This document shows positions 1 to 4,939 of a stretch of 5,747 nt of DNA, piece by piece; positions within the stretch are counted from its first letter, which is position 1; each line of letters starts with the position of its first letter. Both the position numbers and the translations under genes were made by a program. The stretch is from Paracoccaceae bacterium (lineage in GTDB: Bacteria > Pseudomonadota > Alphaproteobacteria > Rhodobacterales > Rhodobacteraceae), in the NCBI GenBank assembly GCA_027080755.1, contig JALWQC010000252.1:1-5747 (forward strand), given 5' to 3'. The notes beneath the pieces are model-generated. The model did not search any database. It was not told the origin of the DNA and saw nothing but the letters and a program-made list of their open reading frames with translations.

Positions 1-489
1 CATAATAAACACATCGACCGAGTCCAGCCCGGCGAAAGCCTCTATCGCGGCGGAACCGGTATCACCCGAGGTCGCGCCAACGATCGTCACCCGTTCCCCG
101 CGCCGTTTCAGCGCCGCGTCGAACATCTGCCCGATCAGCTGCATGGCCACATCCTTGAAGGCCAGCGTCGGTCCGTGATGCAGTTCCAGCATAAAATCAT
201 TGGCGCCAAGCTGCACCAGCGGCACCCGCGCGTCGTGATGGAAACTTGCATAGGCGCGCTCGATAATCCCGCGAAATTCCGTGTCCGTGAAGGTCTCGCC
301 GACAAAAGGCTTCATGACGCGAAAGGCGATTTCCTCGTAGGACAGACCGGCCAGCGCGGCGATTTCATCGGCCCCCATCTGCGGCCAGCTTTCAGGGACA
401 TACAGCCCGCCATCCCGCGCGAGGCCGCTTAGCATGGCTTCTTCGAAATTCAACGCAGGTGCCTGCCCGCGGGTGGAAATATATTGCAT
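1..489 (-). CDS. thrC: Threonine synthase, N-terminal 163 residues (3' end beyond the window)
   Basis: Threonine synthase is a cytoplasmic PLP enzyme that converts O-phosphohomoserine to L-threonine and phosphate, the last step of threonine synthesis. I translated this frame by hand; it is open to the window edge and gives 163 residues beginning MQYISTRGQ. The family's N-terminal pattern is present (NFEEAMLSGLARDGGLYVPE, about residues 14-33). The PLP lysine motif HGPTLAFKD follows, with the Schiff-base lysine at K112, then the phosphate-binding loop GATSGDTGSA at 138-147. The family is usually about 460 residues, so roughly a third is here. The start is ATG at 489-487, with AGGA seven bases upstream, and lies 14 bp after the surf1 stop, so the two genes are probably cotranscribed. 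The placement after surf1 is a conserved Rhodobacterales arrangement rather than a functional link to the oxidase. No defect is seen in the visible part. Confidence 0.96.
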   Translation of the reverse strand, partial: MQYISTRGQAPALNFEEAMLSGLARDGGLYVPESWPQMGADEIAALAGLSYEEIAFRVMKPFVGETFTDTEFRGIIERAYASFHHDARVPLVQLGANDFMLELHHGPTLAFKDVAMQLIGQMFDAALKRRGERVTIVGATSGDTGSAAIEAFAGLDSVDVFIM

Positions 490-503
490 TATCTGATCCT
501 GAT

Positions 504-1172
504 TCACGCCGTTTTGCGCTTGATACGCCAAATAAGATAGCCTGTCATCCCGATCCAGATAATTGCCAGCGAATACCACGTCAAAACATATTCCAGATGC
601 CGGTTCGGGATGTTCACATTCACCGGCAAAGGCGTCACCCCCGACAGGTTGGAGGATTTGAGAACCGAGAGCATCACCCGCTCCGTTCCCAGTGTTTTCG
701 CCATCAGATCAACATCACGGGCGAACCAGATGTTTTTGTCCAGATTTGGCTCGGGGACATATTTGTCGGTTTCCTGCGGCCAGACCAGCGCCCCGATCAC
801 CGTGGTGCGCCCGCCCTTGCGCGGGGTCTGCTTGGCCGTCTCGGGGATAAAACCGCGATCCAGCAGGATCCGCCGACCGTCCGGCAGGGTCATGGGCACG
901 ATCACCTTGAAGCCCGGGCCGGTATCGGCAAATGTCAGCACATGCAGTTCCTGCCCCCCGATATCCCCGGTCACCTTGACCAGCAGATATTTGTCCGCCA
1001 CCGGATCGGGATTGTCCGGCAGGGCCACGGGGTCTGCTTCCAGCCGGCTTTCGATGCCGTTCAGGATTTGTGTTTTCCATTGCAGGCGCATCAACTGCCA
1101 GGTGCCGAGCGACAGCAAAATGGCCGTTCCGACAATGCCGAGAACCAGCGGGAAAATCATGCGGCGGGTCAT
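504..1172 (-). CDS. surf1: SURF1-family cytochrome c oxidase assembly protein
   Basis: SURF1 proteins are membrane factors for aa3-type oxidase biogenesis; in Paracoccus and Rhodobacter they are linked to heme a delivery to subunit I. The 222-residue product has the family's layout. An N-terminal membrane helix (about 7-28) runs into the conserved GTWQ at 23-26 and a nearby R-L-x-W-K. A periplasmic domain of about 160 residues follows, with GPGFKVIVPM at 85-94 and LLDRGFIP at 103-110. Next is the family block NIPNRHLEYVLTWYSLA at 188-204, which leads into the second helix (about 196-216) and a basic tail. The length is typical. The start is ATG at 1172-1170, with AAAGGA five bases upstream. 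The gene lies in the cta gene order downstream of ctaE but is separated from it by a terminator at 1185-1217, so its expression may differ from the oxidase genes. thrC follows 14 bp after its stop. Confidence 0.95.
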   Translation of the reverse strand: MTRRMIFPLVLGIVGTAILLSLGTWQLMRLQWKTQILNGIESRLEADPVALPDNPDPVADKYLLVKVTGDIGGQELHVLTFADTGPGFKVIVPMTLPDGRRILLDRGFIPETAKQTPRKGGRTTVIGALVWPQETDKYVPEPNLDKNIWFARDVDLMAKTLGTERVMLSVLKSSNLSGVTPLPVNVNIPNRHLEYVLTWYSLAIIWIGMTGYLIWRIKRKTA

Positions 1173-1184
1173 AGGAGTCCTTTC

Positions 1185-1217
1185 AAAAGAAAACGCGGGC
1201 CACAGAAGGCCCGCGTT
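1185..1217 (-). terminator. Rho-independent terminator after ctaE, just upstream of surf1
   Basis: The two arms at 1192-1201 and 1208-1217 form a perfect 10-bp, GC-rich stem (AACGCGGGCC / GGCCCGCGTT) around a six-base loop. Read on the minus strand, the stem is followed directly by TTCTTTT, making a T-rich tract of about nine bases with one C. Read on the plus strand it is followed by GTCATT, so the signal is directional. It begins 39 bp past the ctaE stop, and its T-tract ends about 5 bp before the surf1 ribosome binding site. It probably ends or attenuates the oxidase transcript. No convincing promoter is visible between it and surf1, so partial read-through is a reasonable inference. Confidence 0.85.
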
Positions 1218-1256
1218 GTCATTAGCGTATTGGATCAGGCAGGGCCAGCGGGCCGG

Positions 1257-2048
1257 TCAGCCACCCCAGATATAGACGGCGGCGAACAGGAATAGCCAGA
1301 CCACATCCACGAAGTGCCAGTACCAGGCTGCGGCTTCAAACCCGACGTGCTGTGTCGGGGTGAAGTCCCCCTTGATGGCGCGGATCAGGCAGACAAACAG
1401 AAAAATCGTGCCGATAATCACATGAAATCCGTGAAAACCCGTCGCCATAAAGAAATTCGCCCCGTAAATGTTGCCGGAGAAACTGAACGTCGCATGGGCG
1501 TATTCATAGGCCTGGAAGAAGGTAAACAGCATCCCCAGCACAACGGCAATCGCCAGCCCCTGAATCAGCGCCTTGCGGTCGTTGTTATGCACCAGCGCAT
1601 GGTGCGCCCATGTCACGGCCATACCCGACAGCAACAGGATCAGGGTGTTGATCAGCGGGATATGCCAGGGATCCAGCGTTTCAATCCCGACGGGGGGCCA
1701 GACACCGCCGGTGCCTTCCTGCATCGGATAGAGGGCATGCTTGAAGAAAGACCAGAACCAGGCAACAAAGAACATCACCTCGGAGGTGATAAACAGGATC
1801 ACGCCATAGCGCAGGCCGATCTGCACCACGGGGGTATGGTCGCCTACGCGGGCCTCTACGATGACATCGGACCACCATGTGTACATGGAATACAGCACAA
1901 TCGCCAAGCCGATCAGCATGACCCACGGGCCGGAATCGTGGAAGAACAGAGCTGCGCCGAACAGCATGGTAAAAGCCCCTAGCGCCCCCAGAAACGGCCA
2001 CGGGCTGGGGGGTAGAATGTGGTAATCGTGGTCTTTAGCATGCGCCAT
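1257..2048 (-). CDS. ctaE: Cytochrome c oxidase subunit III (aa3-type)
   Basis: Subunit III is the seven-helix integral membrane subunit of heme-copper cytochrome c oxidase. It binds no metal but stabilises subunit I and supports proton uptake. The product is 263 residues, normal for a bacterial subunit III. Hydrophobic segments are visible at about 17-36, 41-59, 82-104, 128-150, 161-181, 198-224 and 238-262. The conserved [17 protein letters not shown] block at 86-102 contains E90, equivalent to the DCCD-reactive glutamate of mitochondrial subunit [19 protein letters not shown] (199-214) and [14 protein letters not shown] (239-252) are the usual C-terminal signatures. The start is ATG at 2048-2046, preceded by GAGGG at normal spacing. 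It lies 31 bp downstream of ctaG, which places it in the same operon. A terminator follows its stop. Confidence 0.98.
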   Translation of the reverse strand: MAHAKDHDYHILPPSPWPFLGALGAFTMLFGAALFFHDSGPWVMLIGLAIVLYSMYTWWSDVIVEARVGDHTPVVQIGLRYGVILFITSEVMFFVAWFWSFFKHALYPMQEGTGGVWPPVGIETLDPWHIPLINTLILLLSGMAVTWAHHALVHNNDRKALIQGLAIAVVLGMLFTFFQAYEYAHATFSFSGNIYGANFFMATGFHGFHVIIGTIFLFVCLIRAIKGDFTPTQHVGFEAAAWYWHFVDVVWLFLFAAVYIWGG

Positions 2049-2079
2049 GTTGGTTCCCTCTTTTATTAAACACGTGCGG

Positions 2080-2664
2080 TCAGTTTAACGCCGTGCCGGT
2101 TTTATTATCTGTTGTTTCGGCTTGCGACAGCTGCGCGTCTTCGGGCAAGTCGGTCTCGTAGAAAGTGTAGGACAGCGTGATATCGTGGATATATTTGCCG
2201 TCCGGGTCCTTGACGATTTCGGGATCGACATAAAAGGTAACCGGCAGGATTTCCCGCTGGCCCGGTTGCAGAACCTGATATGTGAAACAGAAACAGTCGA
2301 TCTTGTTGAAAAACGCGCCGGCGCTGAAGGGCGAGACATTATAGGCCGCCGAGCCGGCAATTACGCGGTCTGTGGGGTTGTAGGCCTCGAAAAAGGCAAG
2401 GCCGACCTCGCCGATGCGCAGGGTCATTTTGGTTTGCACCGGCTTGAATTCCCATTCCATATCCCGATCGAGCGAGGCATCGAACCGCACCGTCACCGTC
2501 TGGTCCAGAATTTCGGCTGGCGCGGCCTCGGCCGTGGCTGTCGTGCCGCCATAGCCGGTTACGCGACAGAACCAGTTATAAAACGGGATCGAGGCCCAGG
2601 CCATTGCCCCCATGAAAAGGACAATGCCGACCAGCACCACAACCGATTTTGTATTCTTGTCCAT
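2080..2664 (-). CDS. ctaG: Cox11/CtaG-type copper chaperone for the CuB site
   Basis: CtaG (Cox11 family) delivers copper to the CuB centre of oxidase subunit I from the periplasmic face of the inner membrane. The 194-residue protein has one N-terminal membrane helix (about 7-27). The family's [15 protein letters not shown] block follows at 26-40 and includes C33. The periplasmic immunoglobulin-like domain carries the copper motif DCFCF, with C124 and C126, and the conserved stretches AYNPTD (94-99) and YNVSPF (108-113) before it. After it come QPGQ and [10 protein letters not shown] (141-150). All three expected copper or redox cysteines are present. The start ATG at 2664-2662 is separated by one base from the stop of the small upstream gene, which suggests translational coupling. 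This Cox11-type CtaG is unrelated to the Bacillus protein of the same name. Confidence 0.97.
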   Translation of the reverse strand: MDKNTKSVVVLVGIVLFMGAMAWASIPFYNWFCRVTGYGGTTATAEAAPAEILDQTVTVRFDASLDRDMEWEFKPVQTKMTLRIGEVGLAFFEAYNPTDRVIAGSAAYNVSPFSAGAFFNKIDCFCFTYQVLQPGQREILPVTFYVDPEIVKDPDGKYIHDITLSYTFYETDLPEDAQLSQAETTDNKTGTALN

Positions 2665-2665
2665 G

Positions 2666-2851
2666 CTATTCCGCCTCTATGGAAAAATTGGGGGCGTGAA
2701 TATCTTCGGACTGGGGTTTGGACAGTTTGACGATTGTCACGGCAAAGATCAGCGCGACAAAGGACAGCAGCACCAGCCCGAGGGCCATGTTGCGCCCGCG
2801 CCGGCGTGTGTGCAGCTCGTGTTCGGGGCGGATACCGTTGGTCATGCTCAT
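2666..2851 (-). CDS. Small single-span membrane protein, CoxF-like, between ctaB and ctaG
   Basis: This short gene encodes about 61 residues. A basic N-terminal part (RPEHELHTRRRGRN) is followed by one hydrophobic helix (ALGLVLLSFVALIFAVTIV) and a short polar tail ending EAE. That composition suggests a single-pass inner-membrane protein with a cytoplasmic N-terminus. Small proteins of this kind occupy the same place in many alphaproteobacterial oxidase operons and are annotated CoxF-like or as oxidase assembly proteins. The role is inferred from position only, since no catalytic or metal-binding residues are visible. I chose ATG 2851-2849 because it overlaps the ctaB stop as ATGA. In-frame ATGs at 2857 (two residues longer) and 2845 (two residues shorter) are also possible, and none has a strong ribosome binding site. 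Tight packing on both sides argues that it is a real gene. Confidence 0.82.
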   Translation of the reverse strand: MSMTNGIRPEHELHTRRRGRNMALGLVLLSFVALIFAVTIVKLSKPQSEDIHAPNFSIEAE

Positions 2852-3804
2852 ACCCATACCGGCCAGCCCGCCAGCCCCAGATCGAAGGCGCGCAGGGCGG
2901 CTTCGACAAGGATGGCTACGAAAAGCACGAAAAGATAGACGATGGAAAAGCCGAAGAACTGTTTCTCGGCGCGGTAATTGTCGGCCTTGGCGGCATCCTC
3001 GCTGCGGCGGAACAGGCGCACCGCCCCGATCAGGAAACCGGCGTTCAGGATGCTGGCGACGGTGAAATAGACCACCCCGCCCACCTGCGTAAAGGCCAGC
3101 GTCATGGCGATCGGGACCAACAGCAGCGAATAGCCAAGAATCTGGCGCCGCGTGCTGCGATCCCCTTTGCTGACCGGCATCATCGGAATGCAGGCGTTTT
3201 TGTAATCATCGTTGCGAAACAGGGCCAGCGCCCAGAAATGCGGCGGGGTCCAGATGAAAATCAGCCCGAACATCAGGATGCTTTCAAGGCTGATCCCCCC
3301 CGTCGCCACAGCCCAGCCGATCATCGGCGGAAAAGCCCCGGCAGCCCCACCGATAACGATGTTGTGCGGCGTGCTGCGTTTCAGCCACATGGAATAAACC
3401 ACAGCGTAGAAAAAGATGGTAAAGGCCAGCAAACCGGCGGCAAACAGGTTGGCAAACAGCGCCAGCATCATCACCGACATGAACGACAGGGTTATGCCGA
3501 TGGCCAGCGCCTCGGGGCCGGTGACACGGCCCGAGGGGATGGGGCGTCCGGCGGTGCGTTTCATCACCGCATCGATATCGCGATCCCACCACATGTTCAG
3601 CGCCCCCGAGGCCCCGGCCCCGACAGCAATACACAGGATTGCGGCAAAGGCGATGACCGGATGCACCGGAACCGGCGCAGCAAACAGGCCCACCGCAGCG
3701 GTAAAAATCACCAGCCGCATGACCCGCGGCTTCAGCAGTTCGACATAATCGCCGAAGCCGGCCTCGTATTCCTTGCCGTTATCTATCCAGGTTGCATCTG
3801 CCAT
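2848..3804 (-). CDS. ctaB: Heme O synthase (protoheme IX farnesyltransferase)
   Basis: CtaB (CyoE/COX10 family, UbiA superfamily) transfers a farnesyl group from farnesyl diphosphate to heme b, giving heme O, the precursor of the heme a used by aa3 oxidase. It is a polytopic inner-membrane enzyme. The 318-residue product has the conserved LLKPRVM at 23-29 and the first polyprenyl-diphosphate/Mg motif NMWWDRDIDAVMKRT at 70-84 (N70, D74, D78). TPPHFW (186-191) precedes the second motif, NDDYKNACIPMMP at 198-210. About nine hydrophobic segments are visible, as expected for the superfamily. The start is ATG at 3804-3802, 19 bp after the ctaC stop, with only a modest GAAAGA ribosome binding site. 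Its stop overlaps the start of the small downstream gene. No key residue is missing. Confidence 0.97.
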   Translation of the reverse strand: MADATWIDNGKEYEAGFGDYVELLKPRVMRLVIFTAAVGLFAAPVPVHPVIAFAAILCIAVGAGASGALNMWWDRDIDAVMKRTAGRPIPSGRVTGPEALAIGITLSFMSVMMLALFANLFAAGLLAFTIFFYAVVYSMWLKRSTPHNIVIGGAAGAFPPMIGWAVATGGISLESILMFGLIFIWTPPHFWALALFRNDDYKNACIPMMPVSKGDRSTRRQILGYSLLLVPIAMTLAFTQVGGVVYFTVASILNAGFLIGAVRLFRRSEDAAKADNYRAEKQFFGFSIVYLFVLFVAILVEAALRAFDLGLAGWPVWV

Positions 3805-3823
3805 GATATTCTTTCGTTTGCGC

Positions 3824-4720
3824 CTAGTCTGCCGAGGCGACGGTTACAGTGGGGGCGATGCCGGCGAATTCCTCTTTCGCGCCCTTCAGCCATTCATCGT
3901 ATGCCTCTTGCGAGACAACCTTGACCGTGATCGGCATGTAGGAATGGTTAATACCGCACAGCTCGGAACATTGGCCGAAGTAGACGCCTTCATGTTCCGC
4001 CGCGAACCAGGTTTCCGCCAGACGGCCCGGAACCGCATCCAGTTTCACACCAAAGGACGGCATGGCCCAGGAATGGATCACATCCGAACCGGTGATCTGC
4101 AAACGCACCACCGCATTGACCGGCACAACAACCGCATTGTCTGTCGCCAGCAGGAATTCATCCTCGGCATAGCCATATTCGGCCAGCTCGGCCTTAGCGG
4201 TTTCGGTCAGGCCCGGCTCTCCCTGGCCCAGCATATTGGCGTCGAACTCAATGCCGCTTTCGGGGTATTCATAGGACCAGTACCACTGGTTGCCCGTCAC
4301 CTTGATCGTCAGGTCGGATTCCGGCACCTCCAGCTGTTTGTAAAGGATCGGCAGGGAAAAAGAGCCGATGACAATCAGAATCAGGATCGGGATAAGGGTC
4401 CAGGCCATTTCGATCGCGCTGTTATGGGTAAAGCGCGCCGGCACCGGATTGGCCTTTTTGTTGAAACGGAAAATCGCGTAGATCAGCAAAACGGAAACCA
4501 GCAGGGTAATGCCGCCAATGATCCACAGGATCATGCCGTCGAGCCATTGCAAATCATGTGCCAGCTCGGTCGAGGCCGGCTGGAACCCGATTCCCCCCTG
4601 AACCGGCTTGCCAATGCTTTCCAGCCCTTGCAGATTATCCTGCGCCCATGCCCCCCCCGCTGCGGTCAGTCCCGCGGCCAGTGTTGCAATCCGTGTGAAG
4701 AAAACGCCAATCCGCATCAT
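3824..4720 (-). CDS. ctaC: Cytochrome c oxidase subunit II with CuA centre (aa3-type)
   Basis: Subunit II accepts electrons from cytochrome c at its binuclear CuA centre and passes them to heme a in subunit I. The 298-residue precursor has a signal peptide (about 1-26) ending AWA before QD. Two membrane helices (about 62-84 and 104-126) follow, then a periplasmic cupredoxin domain. The aromatic electron-entry patch is QWYWSYEYP at 145-153. The CuA ligands are all present and normally spaced: H216, then C251, E253, C255, H259 and M262 in the C-x3-C-x3-H-x2-M motif. An extra loop at about 163-192 resembles the insertion in Paracoccus subunit II. There is no C-terminal heme c domain, so this is aa3-type rather than caa3-type. 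The start at 4720 has AGGGG five bases upstream; the next codon is also ATG and could serve. It is the first gene of the operon. Confidence 0.98.
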   Translation of the reverse strand: MMRIGVFFTRIATLAAGLTAAGGAWAQDNLQGLESIGKPVQGGIGFQPASTELAHDLQWLDGMILWIIGGITLLVSVLLIYAIFRFNKKANPVPARFTHNSAIEMAWTLIPILILIVIGSFSLPILYKQLEVPESDLTIKVTGNQWYWSYEYPESGIEFDANMLGQGEPGLTETAKAELAEYGYAEDEFLLATDNAVVVPVNAVVRLQITGSDVIHSWAMPSFGVKLDAVPGRLAETWFAAEHEGVYFGQCSELCGINHSYMPITVKVVSQEAYDEWLKGAKEEFAGIAPTVTVASAD

Positions 4721-4755
4721 TCAGTCCCCTTGTTCGTGCTTTTGCCGCACTTTAT

Positions 4756-4784
4756 ATTATACCTGCGTTTAACAGCGCAGTTTG
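4756..4784 (-). promoter_or_regulatory. Predicted ctaC operon promoter: exact -10, weak -35
   Basis: On the minus strand 4761-4756 reads TATAAT, an exact sigma-70-type -10, in an AT-rich pocket (GGTATAATATAAAG). With a 17-bp spacer the -35 would fall at 4784-4779 (CAAACT), which does not resemble TTGACA; shifting the spacer by one or two bases does not help. A good -10 with a poor -35 often marks an activator-dependent promoter. The expected transcription start is near 4749, giving a leader of about 28 bases before the ctaC ATG. The start site is predicted only. Confidence 0.6.
4763..4780. promoter_or_regulatory. Short dyad CTGCG-N8-CGCAG inside the predicted ctaC promoter
   Basis: CTGCG at 4763-4767 and CGCAG at 4776-4780 form a perfect 5-bp inverted repeat across eight bases. 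It covers the spacer between the predicted -10 and -35 and touches the -35. The position would suit a repressor operator, but five-base arms can occur by chance and I do not recognise a known regulator's consensus. Confidence 0.3.
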
Positions 4785-4802
4785 ACGGGCAGAATCCCGT
4801 TA

Positions 4803-4816
4803 TTGATCTAGATCAA
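4803..4816. promoter_or_regulatory. FNR/FixK-type box 1 (ctaC-proximal)
   Basis: The sequence is TTGATCTAGATCAA, a perfect match to the TTGAT-N4-ATCAA consensus of the FNR/FnrL/FixK family, the oxygen-responsive CRP-like regulators of alphaproteobacteria. Its centre (4809/4810) lies at about -60.5 relative to the start predicted from the ctaC -10, a class I activation distance. Which family member binds, and whether it activates or represses, cannot be read from the sequence. Confidence 0.8.
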
Positions 4817-4833
4817 ATTTATAGTGCAGAAAT

Positions 4834-4847
4834 TTGATCTAGATCAA
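4834..4847. promoter_or_regulatory. FNR/FixK-type box 2 (tldD-proximal)
   Basis: This is an identical TTGATCTAGATCAA, centred 31 bp from box 1 and so on about the same helix face. It sits at about -91.5 from the predicted ctaC start. Toward tldD its centre is about 100 bp before the ATG. A class II arrangement for tldD would need a -10 near 4870-4875, where the sequence (AGAAAC) is poor. Control of ctaC is therefore better supported than control of tldD. Confidence 0.8.
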
Positions 4848-4927
4848 TAGGTATGTTGAAGTTAGACAGAGAAACCGGCCATTCGGGGCATTCCGCCGCA
4901 GGGTCACAGGACATCGCAACACCTGAA

Positions 4928-4932
4928 AAGGA
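4928..4932 (+). promoter_or_regulatory. Ribosome binding site that decides the tldD start
   Basis: AAGGA lies seven bases before ATG 4940. An in-frame ATG at 4853, 29 codons upstream with no stop between, has only an AGG one base away. The ribosome binding site therefore favours 4940. Confidence 0.7.
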
Positions 4933-4939
4933 CCTTTCC

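Larger units (their letters stand above)
4801..4849. repeat. Perfect 20-bp inverted repeat with 9-bp spacer in the ctaC/tldD divergent region
   Basis: Positions 4801-4820 and 4830-4849 are exact reverse complements, separated by ATAGTGCAG (4821-4829). Pairing stops at 4800/4850. Each arm is itself mostly a palindrome, so the same 14-bp core occurs twice and the flanking bases are also mirrored. The arms are AT-rich in a GC-rich region. It is not followed by a clear T-tract and lies between divergent promoters, so a paired regulator binding site fits better than a terminator. Confidence 0.95.

Noticed and set aside
1218..1256. Possible surf1 promoter between ctaE and the terminator
   Set aside because: Only a partial -10-like GCTAAT is visible, with a GC-rich stretch where the -35 should be, and a promoter there would read straight into the terminator.
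459..1295. 278-codon plus-strand open frame opposite surf1
   Set aside because: It is antisense to a clear SURF1 gene, rich in R/H/Q/P and without any recognisable domain; a shadow of codon bias.
2734..3924. 396-codon plus-strand open frame opposite ctaB and its neighbours
   Set aside because: It runs across the small gene, all of ctaB and into ctaC on the opposite strand. Its composition is low-hydrophobic and R/G/H-rich, with no domain; ctaB has full family motifs.
4792..4796. GAATC as a CcrM (GANTC) methylation control site near the ctaC promoter
   Set aside because: A single GANTC is expected about every 256 bases; there is no cluster, and it does not overlap the -10 or -35.
3773..4837. 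354-codon plus-strand open frame opposite ctaC
   Set aside because: It is antisense to ctaC with its complete CuA site and crosses the promoter region and part of the inverted repeat; no recognisable protein.
4801..4849. Large inverted repeat as a Rho-independent terminator or an IS end
   Set aside because: The arms are AT-rich, no T-tract follows on either strand, and the site lies between divergent genes with no transposase or target duplication. The TTGAT-N4-ATCAA cores explain it better.
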